DNA of 64,000 nucleotides from Chondrilla cf. caribensis (Eukaryota; Porifera; Demospongiae; Chondrillida; Chondrillidae): NCBI GenBank assembly GCA_964020155.1, contig OZ026553.1, positions 4,494,009 to 4,558,008 of the forward strand, read 5' to 3'. Shown piece by piece: positions 1 to 11,762 of this stretch (position 1 is its first letter; each line of letters starts with the position of its first letter). The notes under the pieces were generated by a model. It saw only the letters and a program-made list of their open reading frames with translations, ran no database searches and was not told where the DNA came from. The position numbers and the translations under genes were made by a program.

Positions 1-36
1 ATCTGCATGAAGCGACCTTCAGTTCTTAGCCACCTA

Positions 37-487
37 TTACTCCGATCTGCAAGGATGGATTGTAAAGGTAAGAAATATTATATAAAATTTAAGTGTGATC
101 TATGTTCACAGACAAAGTATATACTCTGCACGTATACTGAGGATTCTTACTTGCAAACAACAGGATAGCATGTTCCAAAAATTATTTGTACAGATTTATA
201 GTTATTGGGATTAGTTCCATCCTTCCCGCAACACCCATACTTCTCAATGTGGGCCTCTCCTTCACAATCTGACTCAACATAGCATGAAACTGAAACAGTC
301 AATTCAAATGCAAAGTTATTTTTACGAATATTATTAACAACAATAACCATCAAAAGACTCTTAGACTACACAATGCTATGAACATTACCACTGACTACTT
401 ACCCCCCAATGGAAAAGCCTGAGCCTGAGCCTGATAAGCAATGGCTCCAAGAACCAACAGAACCAAGAGGACTCCTTTTCCAAACAT
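37..487 (-). CDS. small secreted six-cysteine peptide, copy 1
   Basis: Exon 1 (487..403) encodes a signal peptide starting MFGKGVLLVLLVLG and ends in a GTAAGT donor at phase 1. Exon 2 (289 downwards, after a TTTCAG acceptor) encodes the mature part with cysteines spaced C-x5-C-x10-CC-x19-C-x4-C. Translation can stop directly at 149..147, or the overlapping GTAAGA donor (150) can splice to an acceptor before 46, adding two residues and stopping at 39..37. The C-C-CC-C-C order is that of inhibitor cystine knots, though the loops are longer than usual. Function is not recognised; a secreted defence, toxin-like or structural peptide is possible. Two paralogues lie at 4.0-4.5 and 7.3-7.7 kb on the same strand. 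This copy has a few extra residues at the end of exon 1. Gene structure is well supported by the three-way conservation. Confidence 0.75.
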
Positions 488-590
488 TTCAGATCACCTC
501 AAGTTGTTAAATCAAACGAGACTGTCACAGTTGCTCCCACCAAAGAACTCAGACACAGAATGAATGAACAAGTGGAGCTCTGTAGCTCTC

Positions 591-598
591 TTTTATAG
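591..598 (-). promoter_or_regulatory. TATA box of peptide copy 1
   Basis: CTATAAAA on the minus strand, about 105 bp upstream of the ATG at 487. It is followed by a conserved stretch (AGAGAGCTACAGAGCTCC) shared with the other two copies, where the transcription start probably lies. Confidence 0.6.
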
Positions 599-774
599 CT
601 CCTGGTAGCATGTGATATTCATGCTCGTCATACGCCCACACAGTACATAATTGATTACACTTCATTTCACTCAATAAACGTAACTACTACCTCATAATAA
701 CAGACTAGACTCTACATATTACTATGTATTATGGACACATGATTGACTGTAGAACATACAATTTGTACAAGTTA

Positions 775-1060
775 GTCATAGTTGTTCACAACAGGCAAAC
801 TATGTTCAATAAACAAAATATATATGCCCAACAAGCCATTTCGTACGTAACAGGCAAACTGTTCACTATGATAAAAATTATAATATTCAAAACAAGTAAA
901 CAGTGTACAGCAAACAAAATATTTACGACAGACTGTGCACAACAGGCACACTGTGTACACAATAAACATTGTTTTCATAATCAACAAACTGTGCAACCGG
1001 TAACTGTATACAACTGGGTACAATGAGAACAAGACACAACAAGCAAACTGTGCACAACTC
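775..1060. repeat. degenerate minisatellite
   Basis: Loose tandem repeats of an approximately 20-bp motif like ACAACAGGCAAACTGTGCAC, with irregular spacing and much divergence. Open frames here are a by-product of the repeat. No gene is seen between 490 and 4000. Confidence 0.5.
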
Positions 1061-1173
1061 TGTAATATGGATTCCTTAAACATAGTAATTTTGTGCTGAA
1101 CATAATTTGTTTGTAAATTGAACACATTACTACATTGAATCTATGATACAGTGTTATATGCATAATGTAAGCC

Positions 1174-1189
1174 CCCCAACACACACACA

Positions 1190-1241
<52 letters not shown>

Positions 1242-1259
1242 ACACACACATACGTGCGT

Positions 1260-1309
<50 letters not shown>

Positions 1310-1439
1310 ACACATGCATGTACACACACACGAACACACTCACCCCCACACACACACGTGTTCACACACACACACACATGCGCGCTTGTGCACACACACA
1401 CGCACGCGCACATACATATGTGCACACACACATGCACAC

Positions 1440-1482
<43 letters not shown>
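1174..1482. repeat. (CA)n microsatellite
   Basis: Over 300 bp of CA dinucleotide with CG, TG and AT interruptions. It gives long but meaningless His/Thr or Cys/Val reading frames on both strands. Confidence 0.97.
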
Positions 1483-1483
<1 letters not shown>

Positions 1484-1485
<2 letters not shown>

Positions 1486-2250
1486 CTCAGGACCCGTTGT
1501 AGGAAAGAAGCTCACTTGAGCATAAAGTTCTCTGATGATTCTAACTATTAATATTTCACTAGCACAATGAACTGAAACAACAAAGCAATTGCTACTTTGT
1601 CGTCGTGCTCATTAATGGGATATGGTTTGATTATATCTTCCGTATATCATAGTAATCCAATCTCTAGTATTTAGCTATAGTGTTGTGCATTACCATCGAT
1701 GATGTGATTGAAGCTTAAATCCTACGTCTGGGGCTGTCCATAGTGGTATGTCATCATCATAATAATACCACTGCAAACATTGAACTTGTCTGTGAAGTCA
1801 ATCCAAGCTTAAGGGACCAAGACAACGTAATCACTGTAGACAAGTACGTGGTCTTTAGGTGGAAGTGTTTCAAGGTAGTTGAGATGATAAAGTGTATAAT
1901 ATGTACATCTCGATTGTGGTCACTACAACAGGTGGTCTTATGTACAATGCCATATGTTCTTTAATGCAAGTTCCTTTGTATAATACTATACGTATATCTA
2001 ACAATGTATACTCGACTGCATGCTTTGCAAGGCCACATGGTGTACATGTACTATATAACATATTCAACTGTTCTGCATTTTTCATATATTTAACTAAAAT
2101 CGGATCGACACATGTACAATTGCAATCAAACGATTAATGAATCTTTGTAATCAGCAGGACAATTCAGCAGCTAGGTATGTGTAAATCCTATAGTTAAGTT
2201 CAGCAGTTATAAAATTAATTAAGCTGGCTGCACTTGATCCGTATAAGAAT
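1484..2250. repeat. segmental duplication block, copy 1
   Basis: Non-coding block beginning TGTCTCAGGACCCGTTGTAG. Its parts recur at 3180-3880, 4818-4910 and 7950-8130, and its last part (2020-2250) at 6995-7230. These blocks travel with the peptide genes and show that the locus grew by local segmental duplication. No coding signal is seen. Confidence 0.8.
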
Positions 2251-2340
2251 ACTGGTGAGGCTAGTTCTACTTGTGTTGACCAATATCTAAACTACTCTGA
2301 CAGTTTTAAAAGACACATCATAAAGATACGGTTGGCTAAG

Positions 2341-2765
2341 TAAATTCTCTCCCATACATTGAGTGTGGTGCTATGACCAGAATTCGGCCCAATAGCACCA
2401 TTTCGAACAAAATAGGGTTATCAAACATGCACGTATGGAGATGGAATTTGTATTCATTAATTAGTTTATGGACCAAACTAGGTTGCATGAAATGTGAGGT
2501 TGACATCCCCCTGCTCCCATAAGCTATGCGAGGAGGTGCTTAGCATTTTTCTCCTATATTTTCCCATGCGTTTAACAATATTAAGCACCTTTGAATGTAG
2601 CTAGGGTTATGTACCACTTACGGAGATGGGAATTGTTACACAAATTCCTAGCAAGGTGGGGCTGAAGTATCGTGTTGACATGTCCCTTCTCCCATGAGCT
2701 ATACAAGAAGGTCTAAGGAGTTTATCTCCTATTCTCACCCATACATTGAGTGCGGTGCTATATAG
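2341..2765 (-). repeat. diverged relatives of the 188-bp satellite
   Basis: About two diverged units matching the reverse complement of the satellite at 20.9-24.8 kb. They keep the AGGTGCTTA...TAAGCACCT inverted pair (about 2534-2590), TAGGGTTA, GGAGATGGGAA, GTGTTGACATG and CTCCCATGAGCTA in the same order. Confidence 0.7.
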
Positions 2766-2879
2766 GTCAAGATTTATGGATACTCAGATGCTTAATGCAC
2801 TCCAATCACAGAATGGATAATATGTATAATTATACAAATAAAGTGTGAGGTCATATTATACCTACAACACACAGCAATG

Positions 2880-3900
2880 AGACAGTGTGACATTGTGCAC
2901 TTGCATTTACACACGCACGCATGCATCCATACAAACACATACATACATGCACTGCATGTACATATTATACACGTATTACAATACTAACTATATGGTAGCT
3001 GTATATAATTTCAACCTAATTAAACATGCAGCATTCCACAATGTTTTTATCAGATGCATTCACTGTGTATTTCAGAATCTCAAGAGTAAGGCACACAGTG
3101 TACATACACTTCTAATACAACACTATTATATTGCCCATTGGGAACTAGTAGTAATATTAATAATAATTGCAATGTCACCCTGTCTCAGGACCCATTGTAG
3201 GAAAGAAGCTCATGATCACTTGAGCATGAAGTTCTCCGATGATTCTGACTAATAATATTTCACTAGCTCAATGACCTGTGACCACAAAAACAATTGCTAT
3301 TTTTGTCATAGTGCTCGTTTATGGGATATATTTTGGTTATATCATCCGTACATATATCATAACAATCTAATGAAAAGCGTCATGTATTACCATTGATGAT
3401 GTGATTGAAGCTTAAATCCTACCTTGGGGCTGTATGTCCATAGTGGTATGTCATCATCATAACAATGTCACTGCAAAGAAATATAGAAATATGTGGAACC
3501 TGTTTGTGAAGTCAATCCAATCTTAAGGGACCAAGACAAGGTAATCACTCTAGACAGGTGGTCTTTGGATGGAAGTACTTCAAGGTAGTTGAGATGATAA
3601 AGTGCATAATATTTATAGCTAGATTGTGGTCACTACATGGTGGTCTTATGTACGTACAATGTCATGTGTTCTTTAATGTGAGTTCCTTTGTATAATATTG
3701 TGTATTATAACATTGTCAACCCGACTGCATGCTTTGTAAGACCACACGGTGTACCATATTCAACGTTTTTCATAATATCTTCAACTAAAATCGGATTGAC
3801 AAAATTTGTGATCAAATGTTTAATAAATCTTTGTAATCGGCAGGATAATTCAACAAGTATACATAAGTCCTAGTTAAAATTAGCAGTTACAAAACTAATC
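2880..3900. repeat. segmental duplication block, copy 2
   Basis: Second copy of the 1484-2250 block (best seen at 3180-3880), preceded by about 300 bp that recurs in part at 4640-4815. No gene is seen. Confidence 0.75.
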
Positions 3901-4039
3901 AAGCCGCACTACAGGGTTTGTAATTATAGTTTTCTTACGTAGATAATGATAAAAATTAAATCATATATTCTATAATATGCTATCAGCCTCTTTGCAGCAG
4001 TTAATCTGCATGAAGTGACCTGCTGTTCTTAGCTACCTA

Positions 4040-4476
4040 TTACCCCAATCTGCAAGGGTGGATTGTAAAAGTATTACCGTAAGAATTATTATATAAAATT
4101 GATGTGTGATCTATGTTCACGGACAAAGTACTTTGCACGTATACTGAGGGTTCTTACGTGCAAACGACAGGATAGCATAGGTCAAAAATACTTTCTCCAG
4201 ATACATAGTTATTGGGATTAGTCCCGTCTGGCCCACAACACTCAAACTCCTCAAAATGGGCAGGTCCTTCACAAAACTCCTCAAGATAGCATCGATCTGA
4301 AATAGTCCATTCAAATGCAAAGTTATTTTTATGGATAACTACAATAACCATCAAAAGATTCTTAGACTACACAATGCTACAAACATTACCACTGACTACT
4401 TACACCACCAAGCCTGAGCCTGATAAGCAATGGTTCCAAGAACCAACAGAACCAAGAGGACTCCTTTTCCAAACAT
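4040..4476 (-). CDS. small secreted six-cysteine peptide, copy 2
   Basis: Same structure as copy 1. Exon 1 is 4476..4404 (signal peptide, GTAAGT donor, phase 1). Exon 2 is 4296..4158, with a TATTTCAG acceptor and all six cysteines at identical spacing (C-x5-C-x10-CC-x19-C-x4-C). An optional exon 3 from 4049 stops at 4042..4040; without splicing the frame stops at 4156..4154. The mature region shares GTNPNNY and CYPVVC with copy 1 but differs in charge (more Glu/Phe between cysteines 2 and 3). A TATA-like CATAAAA lies at 4576..4582. Secreted; activity unknown. Confidence 0.78.
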
Positions 4477-4575
4477 TTCAGATCACCTCGAATTATTGAA
4501 TCAAACGAGACTGTCACAGTTGTTTCCACCAAAGAACTCACAGAATGAATGAACAAGAGGAGCTCTGTAGCTCTC

Positions 4576-4582
4576 TTTTATG
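4576..4582 (-). promoter_or_regulatory. TATA-like box of peptide copy 2
   Basis: CATAAAA on the minus strand, at the same distance from the ATG and with the same downstream AGAGAGCTACAGAGCTCC block as in copy 1. Confidence 0.5.
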
Positions 4583-4609
4583 GCTCCCGTTAGCATGTGA
4601 TATTCATGT

Positions 4610-5735
4610 GTGTGTGTATAATATTATATACACATATATATTACAGTATTAACTATTAGGTAACTGTACTTTCAACCTAAAACATGCAGCATTCCACAAT
4701 GCTTCTATCAGATGAATTCAGAGTCCCAAGAGTAAGGCACAGAGTGTACAAGCACTGCTAATACAACACTATTATATTTCCCATAGGGAACTAGTAGTAA
4801 TAATAATTGCATTGTCACCCTGTCTCAGGACCTGTTGTAGGAAAAAAGCTCACTTGAGCATAAAGTTCTCCGATGATTCTGACTATTAATATTTCACTAG
4901 CACAATGGCCTGTGACCACAAAATGGATAGGTGTTTTTGTCACAGTCCTCTTTTATGGGGTATGCTTAGAGATACCATCCATAAGAATCCAATCACCATA
5001 TCGGTAGTAGAAGTGTACTCCGAATTAATCAATGACATGCGCACTGCTAACTGTACAAACACCCGTCCTTCTTACATGAAGACCACCTCTCTTTATCTGA
5101 AGTCACATTTTCCCACTCCCTTTGGTGATCTTTATTACAATGGTGCTTCTGAATCATTGTAGTTGAGTTGACTTACTTATGACCACATGTGGTCTATGTG
5201 TGGAAGTGGTCTGTATATCAGATTCCACTGTACGTAGTCTATTGTCCAATAAGCATGATTATAAGAATTCTGTGGAAAATACTGTAATTGTAGCTTACAG
5301 ACTGAGAAGGGGATTATTTGTGGAAAGTGATTATAAGAAGTGATTGCTGGGTTTGAATGAGACCCACTTCCAAGTTTCAAAATATGTAGCAAAGTTCCAG
5401 GTCAACAGCCCCTGAATGTTCTCTGTCTTATCATGAATTAATTTGAAACTGTCTTGGAAATTAACAGTAAACACACAATACTTTGACATGCAAAAACAAA
5501 TTTGGGGAGATTATTAAATCCATAATTTGGGAAGATTAATAATCCATAATTTGGGTAGATTATTACTGACACAAAACAAGCAACATCCATGCAAGATCAG
5601 AAGATTTTCAGGGAATACATGTGACACACACTAAACCGGTTTTGTTCATAAACTGGTTACTATTCAAATAGCTGACACCTGGAATTCATTCAAACCTAAT
5701 CATCACTTCCTTCTACGCAAACCTGCGGCCATATA
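4610..5735. other. intergenic, partly duplicated
   Basis: 4640-4910 repeats parts of the 2990-3270 block. 5500-5575 holds three copies of a roughly 24-bp motif (CATAATTTGGGxAGATTA). The rest shows nothing I can support as a gene. Confidence 0.5.
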
Positions 5736-5736
5736 A

Positions 5737-5823
5737 AACCTACCCCTACCCCTACCCCTACCCCTACCCCTACTTCTACCTCTAAAACCTACCCCTACCC
5801 CTACCCCTACCCCTACCCCTACC
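5737..5823. repeat. (CCCTAC)n hexamer repeat
   Basis: Two runs of CCCTAC hexamers separated by a short imperfect stretch. On the minus strand this reads (GTAGGG)n, one base away from the animal telomere repeat TTAGGG. Confidence 0.95.
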
Positions 5824-5844
5824 GTATGTCCACGTATTGGACCT

Positions 5845-6432
5845 GATCCGCCTAATTTTGGAATCTTTCGAACCTTTGAATAGATCGTTTCCTAGGCTTT
5901 ACACCGCCGCTCCTCTTGTGCTCCTGCATGACGTCGGCCATTTTCTTCGCTATAACACCTCCCGCCGTAGGAATGTACAATTAACTACAGCATATACAGA
6001 AGTGCGGGTATTATTCAGTTTAAATTTTGTAAAAACACTAGGGAGGCTGTGTTAACTAAACATATCTAGTTGGTCACCACCATGCAAGTTAATAATTTAT
6101 GTAATATTAATCTGATATTAGCTATAATATTAAGCTTAGCATCATTAGTCAGAGTCTGTAGTCTGACAGTATTGATCATACGATGAGTCTCCAACAATTG
6201 CAAATGAGAGACATTCAATTGCCTTCTCTACAAGATGCTTAATATCCAGATATTTGCCTATTTTATGATTCTCAAGTCCATCTAACACAGTGACCTATGG
6301 AGATAAGGCAAGTAATATTGTTGCGGCATCACATGCGGACTATGCATTCTCATTCCAAATGTAGCTACACACCAACAGGTACATGAGGGTATTATAATAG
6401 GACAACTATCTGAGGTATAATGTTTGTGGGAC
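5845..6432. repeat. duplicate of the 8236-8802 segment
   Basis: Diverged second copy of the segment that carries the last exon of the downstream APH-like gene. It has the same order of blocks: GGAATCTTTC..., CTCCTGCATGAC, GCAAGTTAATAATTTATG, the coding exon, then CCAACAGGTACAT. Most differences are substitutions and small indels. Confidence 0.8.
6145..6294 (-). CDS. duplicated terminal exon of the APH-like gene
   Basis: After a CTCCATAG acceptor an open phase-0 exon encodes 49 residues, including HKIGKY, EKAIECLS and the end GDSSYDQYCQTTDSD, then stops at 6147..6145. It is a clear duplicate of the terminal exon at 8667..8527. Because acceptor, phase and frame are intact, it could serve as an alternative last exon of the gene at 8527-13497, or be a relic that has stayed open. 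No other exons of that gene are duplicated here. Confidence 0.5.
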   Translation of the reverse strand, partial: VTVLDGLENHKIGKYLDIKHLVEKAIECLSFAIVGDSSYDQYCQTTDSD

Positions 6433-7230
6433 TTGGGTATTATCGAAGTTGGCATTTCCATACTAATCTTCAAGATTCGACATACTTACAACTTCAAAGT
6501 TCAATCAATTGAACGGATCGCTAAACACGTACAGCGAACCGATTTCAGCCAGGCTAGCGAAGATAGCTACTGATATAATAAGACGCATCAGTAGGGAATT
6601 CACAAATATGCCTAGATCTAGCCGAATACCTCACATTATTGTTTCCGTTCTAAAGAATAACACCAAATACCAAAGAAAAGTCTATCGCTATAGGTTTCCA
6701 CACGATCAGAGACAAATACCCAATTTAATCATCGATATCGAGCGCATGCCGAGTGTGAAGGGGGAATCCCCTATCTGTAAGTAGCCACGTGCACAACGGA
6801 GCCACTCTGCAATAATATACGGACAATATAACTGTAACGGTGTGTGGTTGTGAGTTTATAAATTGCTAATATTTATCGTAATTTCTTCCACAATTGATCG
6901 GTTTCTGTTTATAATTATTATTATTAATAGTACAGTGGTACATAATAGGGTTGGCATTCATATTCGGGCCAAGCTAGGATATAAAAACCGGTAGCTAGCA
7001 AGGCCATATGGTGTACCATATGACATATTCAACTGTTCTGCATTTTTCATATATTCAACTAAAATCGGATCGATACAATGTACAATTGCGATCAAATGAT
7101 TAATAAATCTTTGTAATTGGTAGTGTGATCAAACAAGTATACGTAAGTCCTAGTTGATATTAGCAGTTACAAAAACTAATCAAACTGCACTACAGGGTTT
7201 GTGATTATAGTTTTTGTAGATAATGATAAA
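6433..7230. other. intergenic
   Basis: 6509-6784 is an open frame of 91 codons ending at a possible GTAAGT, but it has no recognisable domain or partner exon. 6995-7230 repeats the end of the segmental duplication block (2020-2250, 3720-3930). Confidence 0.4.
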
Positions 7231-7313
7231 AATTATGTTAAATCTTAAATATGCTAGGAATCAGCCTGTTGGAGTAAATCTGCATGAAGTGACTTTCAGT
7301 TCTTAGCTGCCTA

Positions 7314-7742
7314 TTACCCTGATCTGTATGTGTGGATTGTAAAGGTAAGAATTATTGTATAAAATTGATGTGTGATTTACGTTCACAAACAAAGTACTTT
7401 GTACGTATACTGAGGGTTCTTACGTGCAAACGACAGGATAGCATGGGTCAAAAAGACCTTCTCCCGATACATAGTTATGGGGATTAGTCCCGTCTAGCCC
7501 ACAACACTCATACTCCTCAGAATGGGGCGGTCCTTTACACTCTGGTTCAAGATAGCATTGATCTGAAATAGTCCATTGAAATGCAAAGTTATTTTTACGA
7601 ATAACTACAATAACCATCAAAAGATTCTTAGACTGCAAATTGCTATGAACATTACCACTGGCTACTTACACCACCAAGCCTGAGCTTCATAAGCAATGCT
7701 TCCAAGAACCAACAGAACCAAGAGGACTCCTTTTCCAAACAT
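7314..7742 (-). CDS. small secreted six-cysteine peptide, copy 3
   Basis: Exon 1 is 7742..7670 (signal peptide as in the other copies, GTAAGT donor). Exon 2 is 7562..7424 with six cysteines at spacing identical to copies 1 and 2. The direct stop is 7422..7420; an optional exon 3 starts at 7323 after an ACAG acceptor and stops at 7316..7314. The mature region has KGPPHSEEYE between cysteines 2 and 3. Retention of all cysteines with several amino-acid changes elsewhere suggests the three copies encode functional, diversifying secreted peptides. Confidence 0.78.
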
Positions 7743-7822
7743 TTCAGATCACCTCAAGTTGTTGTTCCCACCAAAGAACTCACACTGTCAGAACAAATGA
7801 CAAGTGGAGCTCTGTAGCTCTC

Positions 7823-7837
7823 TTTTATCTTTTATAT
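7823..7837 (-). promoter_or_regulatory. TATA-like region of peptide copy 3
   Basis: On the minus strand ATATAAAAGATAAAA, upstream of the same AGAGAGCTACAGAGCTCC block found in the other two promoters. Confidence 0.45.
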
Positions 7838-7849
7838 TTCAATCAAATG

Positions 7850-8235
7850 TGTTCAGAATCTTAAGAGTAAGGCGCTAAGTATACATACACTTCTAATACA
7901 ATGCTATTATATTGTTCATTGGGAACTAGTAGTAATACTAATTGCGATGTCACCCTGTCTCAGGACCCATTGTAGGAAAGAAGCTCACTTGAGCATGAAG
8001 TTCTCCGATGATTCTGACTATTAATATTTCACTAGCACAATAACCTGCAACCACGAGATCGCTAGGTATTTTGTCACAGTCCTCTTTCATGGGATATGCT
8101 TAGATTATCATCCATAAGAATCCAATCTGTAGTATGGAGCTATTGTGACATACATTACCATAGTCTTGGTAGCCTCAATGAAATGCTAAAAATTCTTTAA
8201 TTCCACACCTTCCCTATTGGTAAACTTTTTGCAAC
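7850..8235. repeat. segmental duplication block, copy 4
   Basis: 7950-8130 matches 1484-1680 and 4818-4990 (TGTCTCAGGACCC..., ATTTCACTAGCACAAT). No gene is seen. Confidence 0.7.
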
Positions 8236-8526
8236 CTAACTTTGGAATCTTTCCAATTTGATTCATTTCCTAGACTTGACACCACCGATCCACTTATGCT
8301 AGCGCTCCTGCATGACATCAACCATTTTCTTCGCTATGACACCATCAGCCATATAGGAAAGTACATTTCATTATACAGAAGTATAAGTATTATAAAGTTT
8401 CGTGAAAAAATACTGGGGATGCTGTGTAGACCAATAACTGAACATATATATTTAGTTGGTCACCATCATACAAGTTAATAATTTATGTAATATTAATCTG
8501 ATATTATAATATTAAGCTTAGCATCA

Positions 8527-11500
8527 TTAGTCGGAGTCTGTAGTCTGACAGTATTGATCATACGATGAGTCTCCAACAAGTGAGAGACATTCAATTGCCT
8601 TCTCTGCAAGACGCTTGTAGAGATATTTGCCAATTTTATGATTCTTAAGTCCATCTGACATAGCAACCTATGGAGATACGACAAGTAACATTGTTACAGC
8701 ATCTTGGATCATGCATTCTCAATATACATGTACACACACCAACAGGTACATATGAGTGCAATAATTATAGGACAACTATCTGAGTTATAATTGTTATGGG
8801 AGTTTATTTTTGCAGATTGCAAGCAAGTTTGTTTCACAAACATTTATTTGCAAATTCTCCAAAAATCACAGCTACAGAGATTTGCCAGTGTCAAAAAATA
8901 TAGTGTGTACAGTATTTTAAAGCTTCCCATTACCAATGTGGTGTGTACATATAATTATGTCATTGATCAGCATTGTACAAGAACATACACTGTCATGAGT
9001 AGCATTAAATTGACACTTCCGAAGGAAGTAACTGCACATGCAATTTCCTTCTCAAATATTTTGTAATTAGTAGAATTGTATTATCTGACTGTTAATCAGT
9101 CACTATAAACATATTTTTTGGATCAATACAACCATGATCACTATAATTTACATCAATTTCAGATAGGCACTGGACTGGTAGTTGCTGTAATATATCAATG
9201 CACACCTTCAGAATAGATATCCATTTCATGCAGTTTATTGCTTTAGCATAGTGAAAGACATCCTCATGAAACACGGCTCCTTTTCTTGTAAAGACGTCTT
9301 TGTACACCTCAATCATCTCCTCCTCTGATGGAGTGTACTCATTGGGTGGACCTGGAAAATGAAGCGGTTATTGTGATTGTGTGCGCCTACAGGTGTGTGT
9401 GTGTGCGCGCATGTGTGTGCGCCCGTGTGTGTGTTGTGTAGGTGCATGCATGCATGCATGTGTGCCATTATAAACGTGCATTTGGGAAGTCAAAATGTAC
9501 ATTACAATATTTCTATTAATATTCATACTGTGTGTGTGGAGTTCAGGTGGATCTTAAGTGTACATACATTAGAGATAATACATATAGGCATACACATAAT
9601 GCAAAAGTCAGAATTGAAATCAAATACTGTACAGTAAATTCTCTTAATCTGCCACCACTTTATCCGCCAATTCTTTGAAATTGCCAAAAAATTGGAAACT
9701 TGCAGCTGGTTAATGAGAATTCACTGTACATGTTGCAGAATACAGGAGCAAATCAAAATTAATGGGAAAGTGTGTACGTACATATTGACACTATTTGTAT
9801 GCGTTCCTTCAAGTTAATTGCACACTTCTAATCTCAAGAAATTGTTATTGATTTTATCAATTAATTACCTAGCAACTCATTCAACAATAACAAAGTTAAC
9901 ACTGCTGTGTGAGTTAGTAGAAAATTATGCTAATTTATATGGCAACATGCCACATGAAACTAAAGTACCTCTGGTAGGGCTGTGGCAGTTACACAGAGAC
10001 TTTGGCTTGAATTAATACTTGTTTACAAAGAGAAAACCTTTACAAGGATTATATTATTAACTGAACACATCCTTTCAGAAGTTGTTCTCATAGATCTCTT
10101 TCAGCATGGTGTATGGAATAGTTGGTATGGGAAGGGTGATTGTCATTTTATCGTATATTGTGCATGTGTTTACAAGTGGATCTTATACAATAACATTCAC
10201 CTGCCAACAGTTCCAGGTCTTCCAATTCCCTGAAAACATAATATCCATAAACCTGGCGTCTCGGTTGTAGGAATATCATGCAAAAGGAGGCTACATCCAA
10301 CATAGGATCACCGGGTCTATCACATTTCCAGTCAATGAAGGCTTTAATCCTGTACTATAATAATAATAATTATATGTATGCAATTATGAAAATAAATGCA
10401 AATGACACATGCAATATTTATAATTATGTTAAAATGTAATGTGGTTTCTGCCATATGGAAGGATGTAATTGACTTCCCAAATTCATGTAGGAAATTATAT
10501 CAAAGACGTTTTTTATACGGATACAGTGTGCAAACATGCATGCCATACATTTATGTATATAATGCTATCATAGGTGAGTGTGTGCATGCATGTGCAAGTA
10601 GGTCCACGCAAGTGAGAAATGCATGATACATGAAAGACAACACGAAGTATATATGTAATTTACATTCTGCAGTTACTGCATTACAAAAACAATCCACACA
10701 TGTAACATAGCTGTGGTACTTATGTATAATATATTATACATTGTTGCACATACTCAATGATGTCACATATATTATGTTATACCATGCATACACTATATGT
10801 ATTCAAAACACCAACCTCATCATCAAAGATGACATTCGATATGTTCATGTCACCATGAATAGCACCTAAACAAATGGATAAAGAGAATCCTATGAACTAC
10901 CGAGCATAGTACAAGTGGTAGATCTCCCCATGGAAGTTGCATATTGATCATACAGGTTCAGATAATTTGATAAGTATTATTGGTATTATAATACGTACGT
11001 AGACACACATGCATGTTTGGCATTTATGCTGTATCCTATATAGCTTGCACACTGCGTCAAATGAAGTGGAATCTTCACAATAATGGACACATTGAGAATG
11101 TCTACATCCCAGAAGTGAAAATATATTGATGCTATAGGGTGAGTCTTTTTCGCATCAAAAACTGTTCTTTGTAGGGAGATAATTTCTACATTGTTCCTTA
11201 AAATAGTTGAGAAAGTTAGGCTAAGAATCCTATTATTACATTCATTACATGTACGTGTACACTGTACCCTGTTCTACCAAATAGTAACATATTGATAAAC
11301 ATAACAACCAAACGTGTTCACTGAGAGTTCACACTATTATAGTACTCACTGGATTCTCCAACATATGGTTTGGGCTTTGATCTAAGGTTAACAAATAAGT
11401 CGTGCTCATATTCACTATCTTCAAGAGGACCAGTCTCTTTGTAGTTCCTGTCCCATGTTTCTGCCTGTGGTGGCAGGAATGGTGCAGACAAGACTGACAC

Positions 11501-11705
11501 ATGCCCTGCACATACCCACACCAACACAACAACAACAATCCCACGCACAAATACACATAGACAAACACACATGCACATACACACACATGTATATGAGCAC
11601 AAATTATACTACTATGCAAACACAAACACACACACACTTGCACACATGCACACACACAGACACACTTACAGATGCACACACGCAGACATGCCTACAAGTG
11701 CTCAC

Positions 11706-11762
<57 letters not shown>

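Noticed and set aside
1143..1551. Long His/Thr and Cys/Val open frames here and in every (CA/TG)n tract
   Set aside because: They are translations of dinucleotide repeats on both strands and in several frames, with no splice or start context.
5177..5392. 71-codon minus-strand open frame
   Set aside because: No family, no splice partners, and not repeated in the duplicated blocks.
6509..6784. 91-codon open frame ending at a possible GTAAGT donor
   Set aside because: No recognised domain, no matching downstream exon on the plus strand, and both APH genes run on the other strand.
9818..10233. Overlapping plus-strand open frames within the APH-like gene
   Set aside because: They lie opposite to supported exons and introns, and part matches the dispersed fold-back arm.
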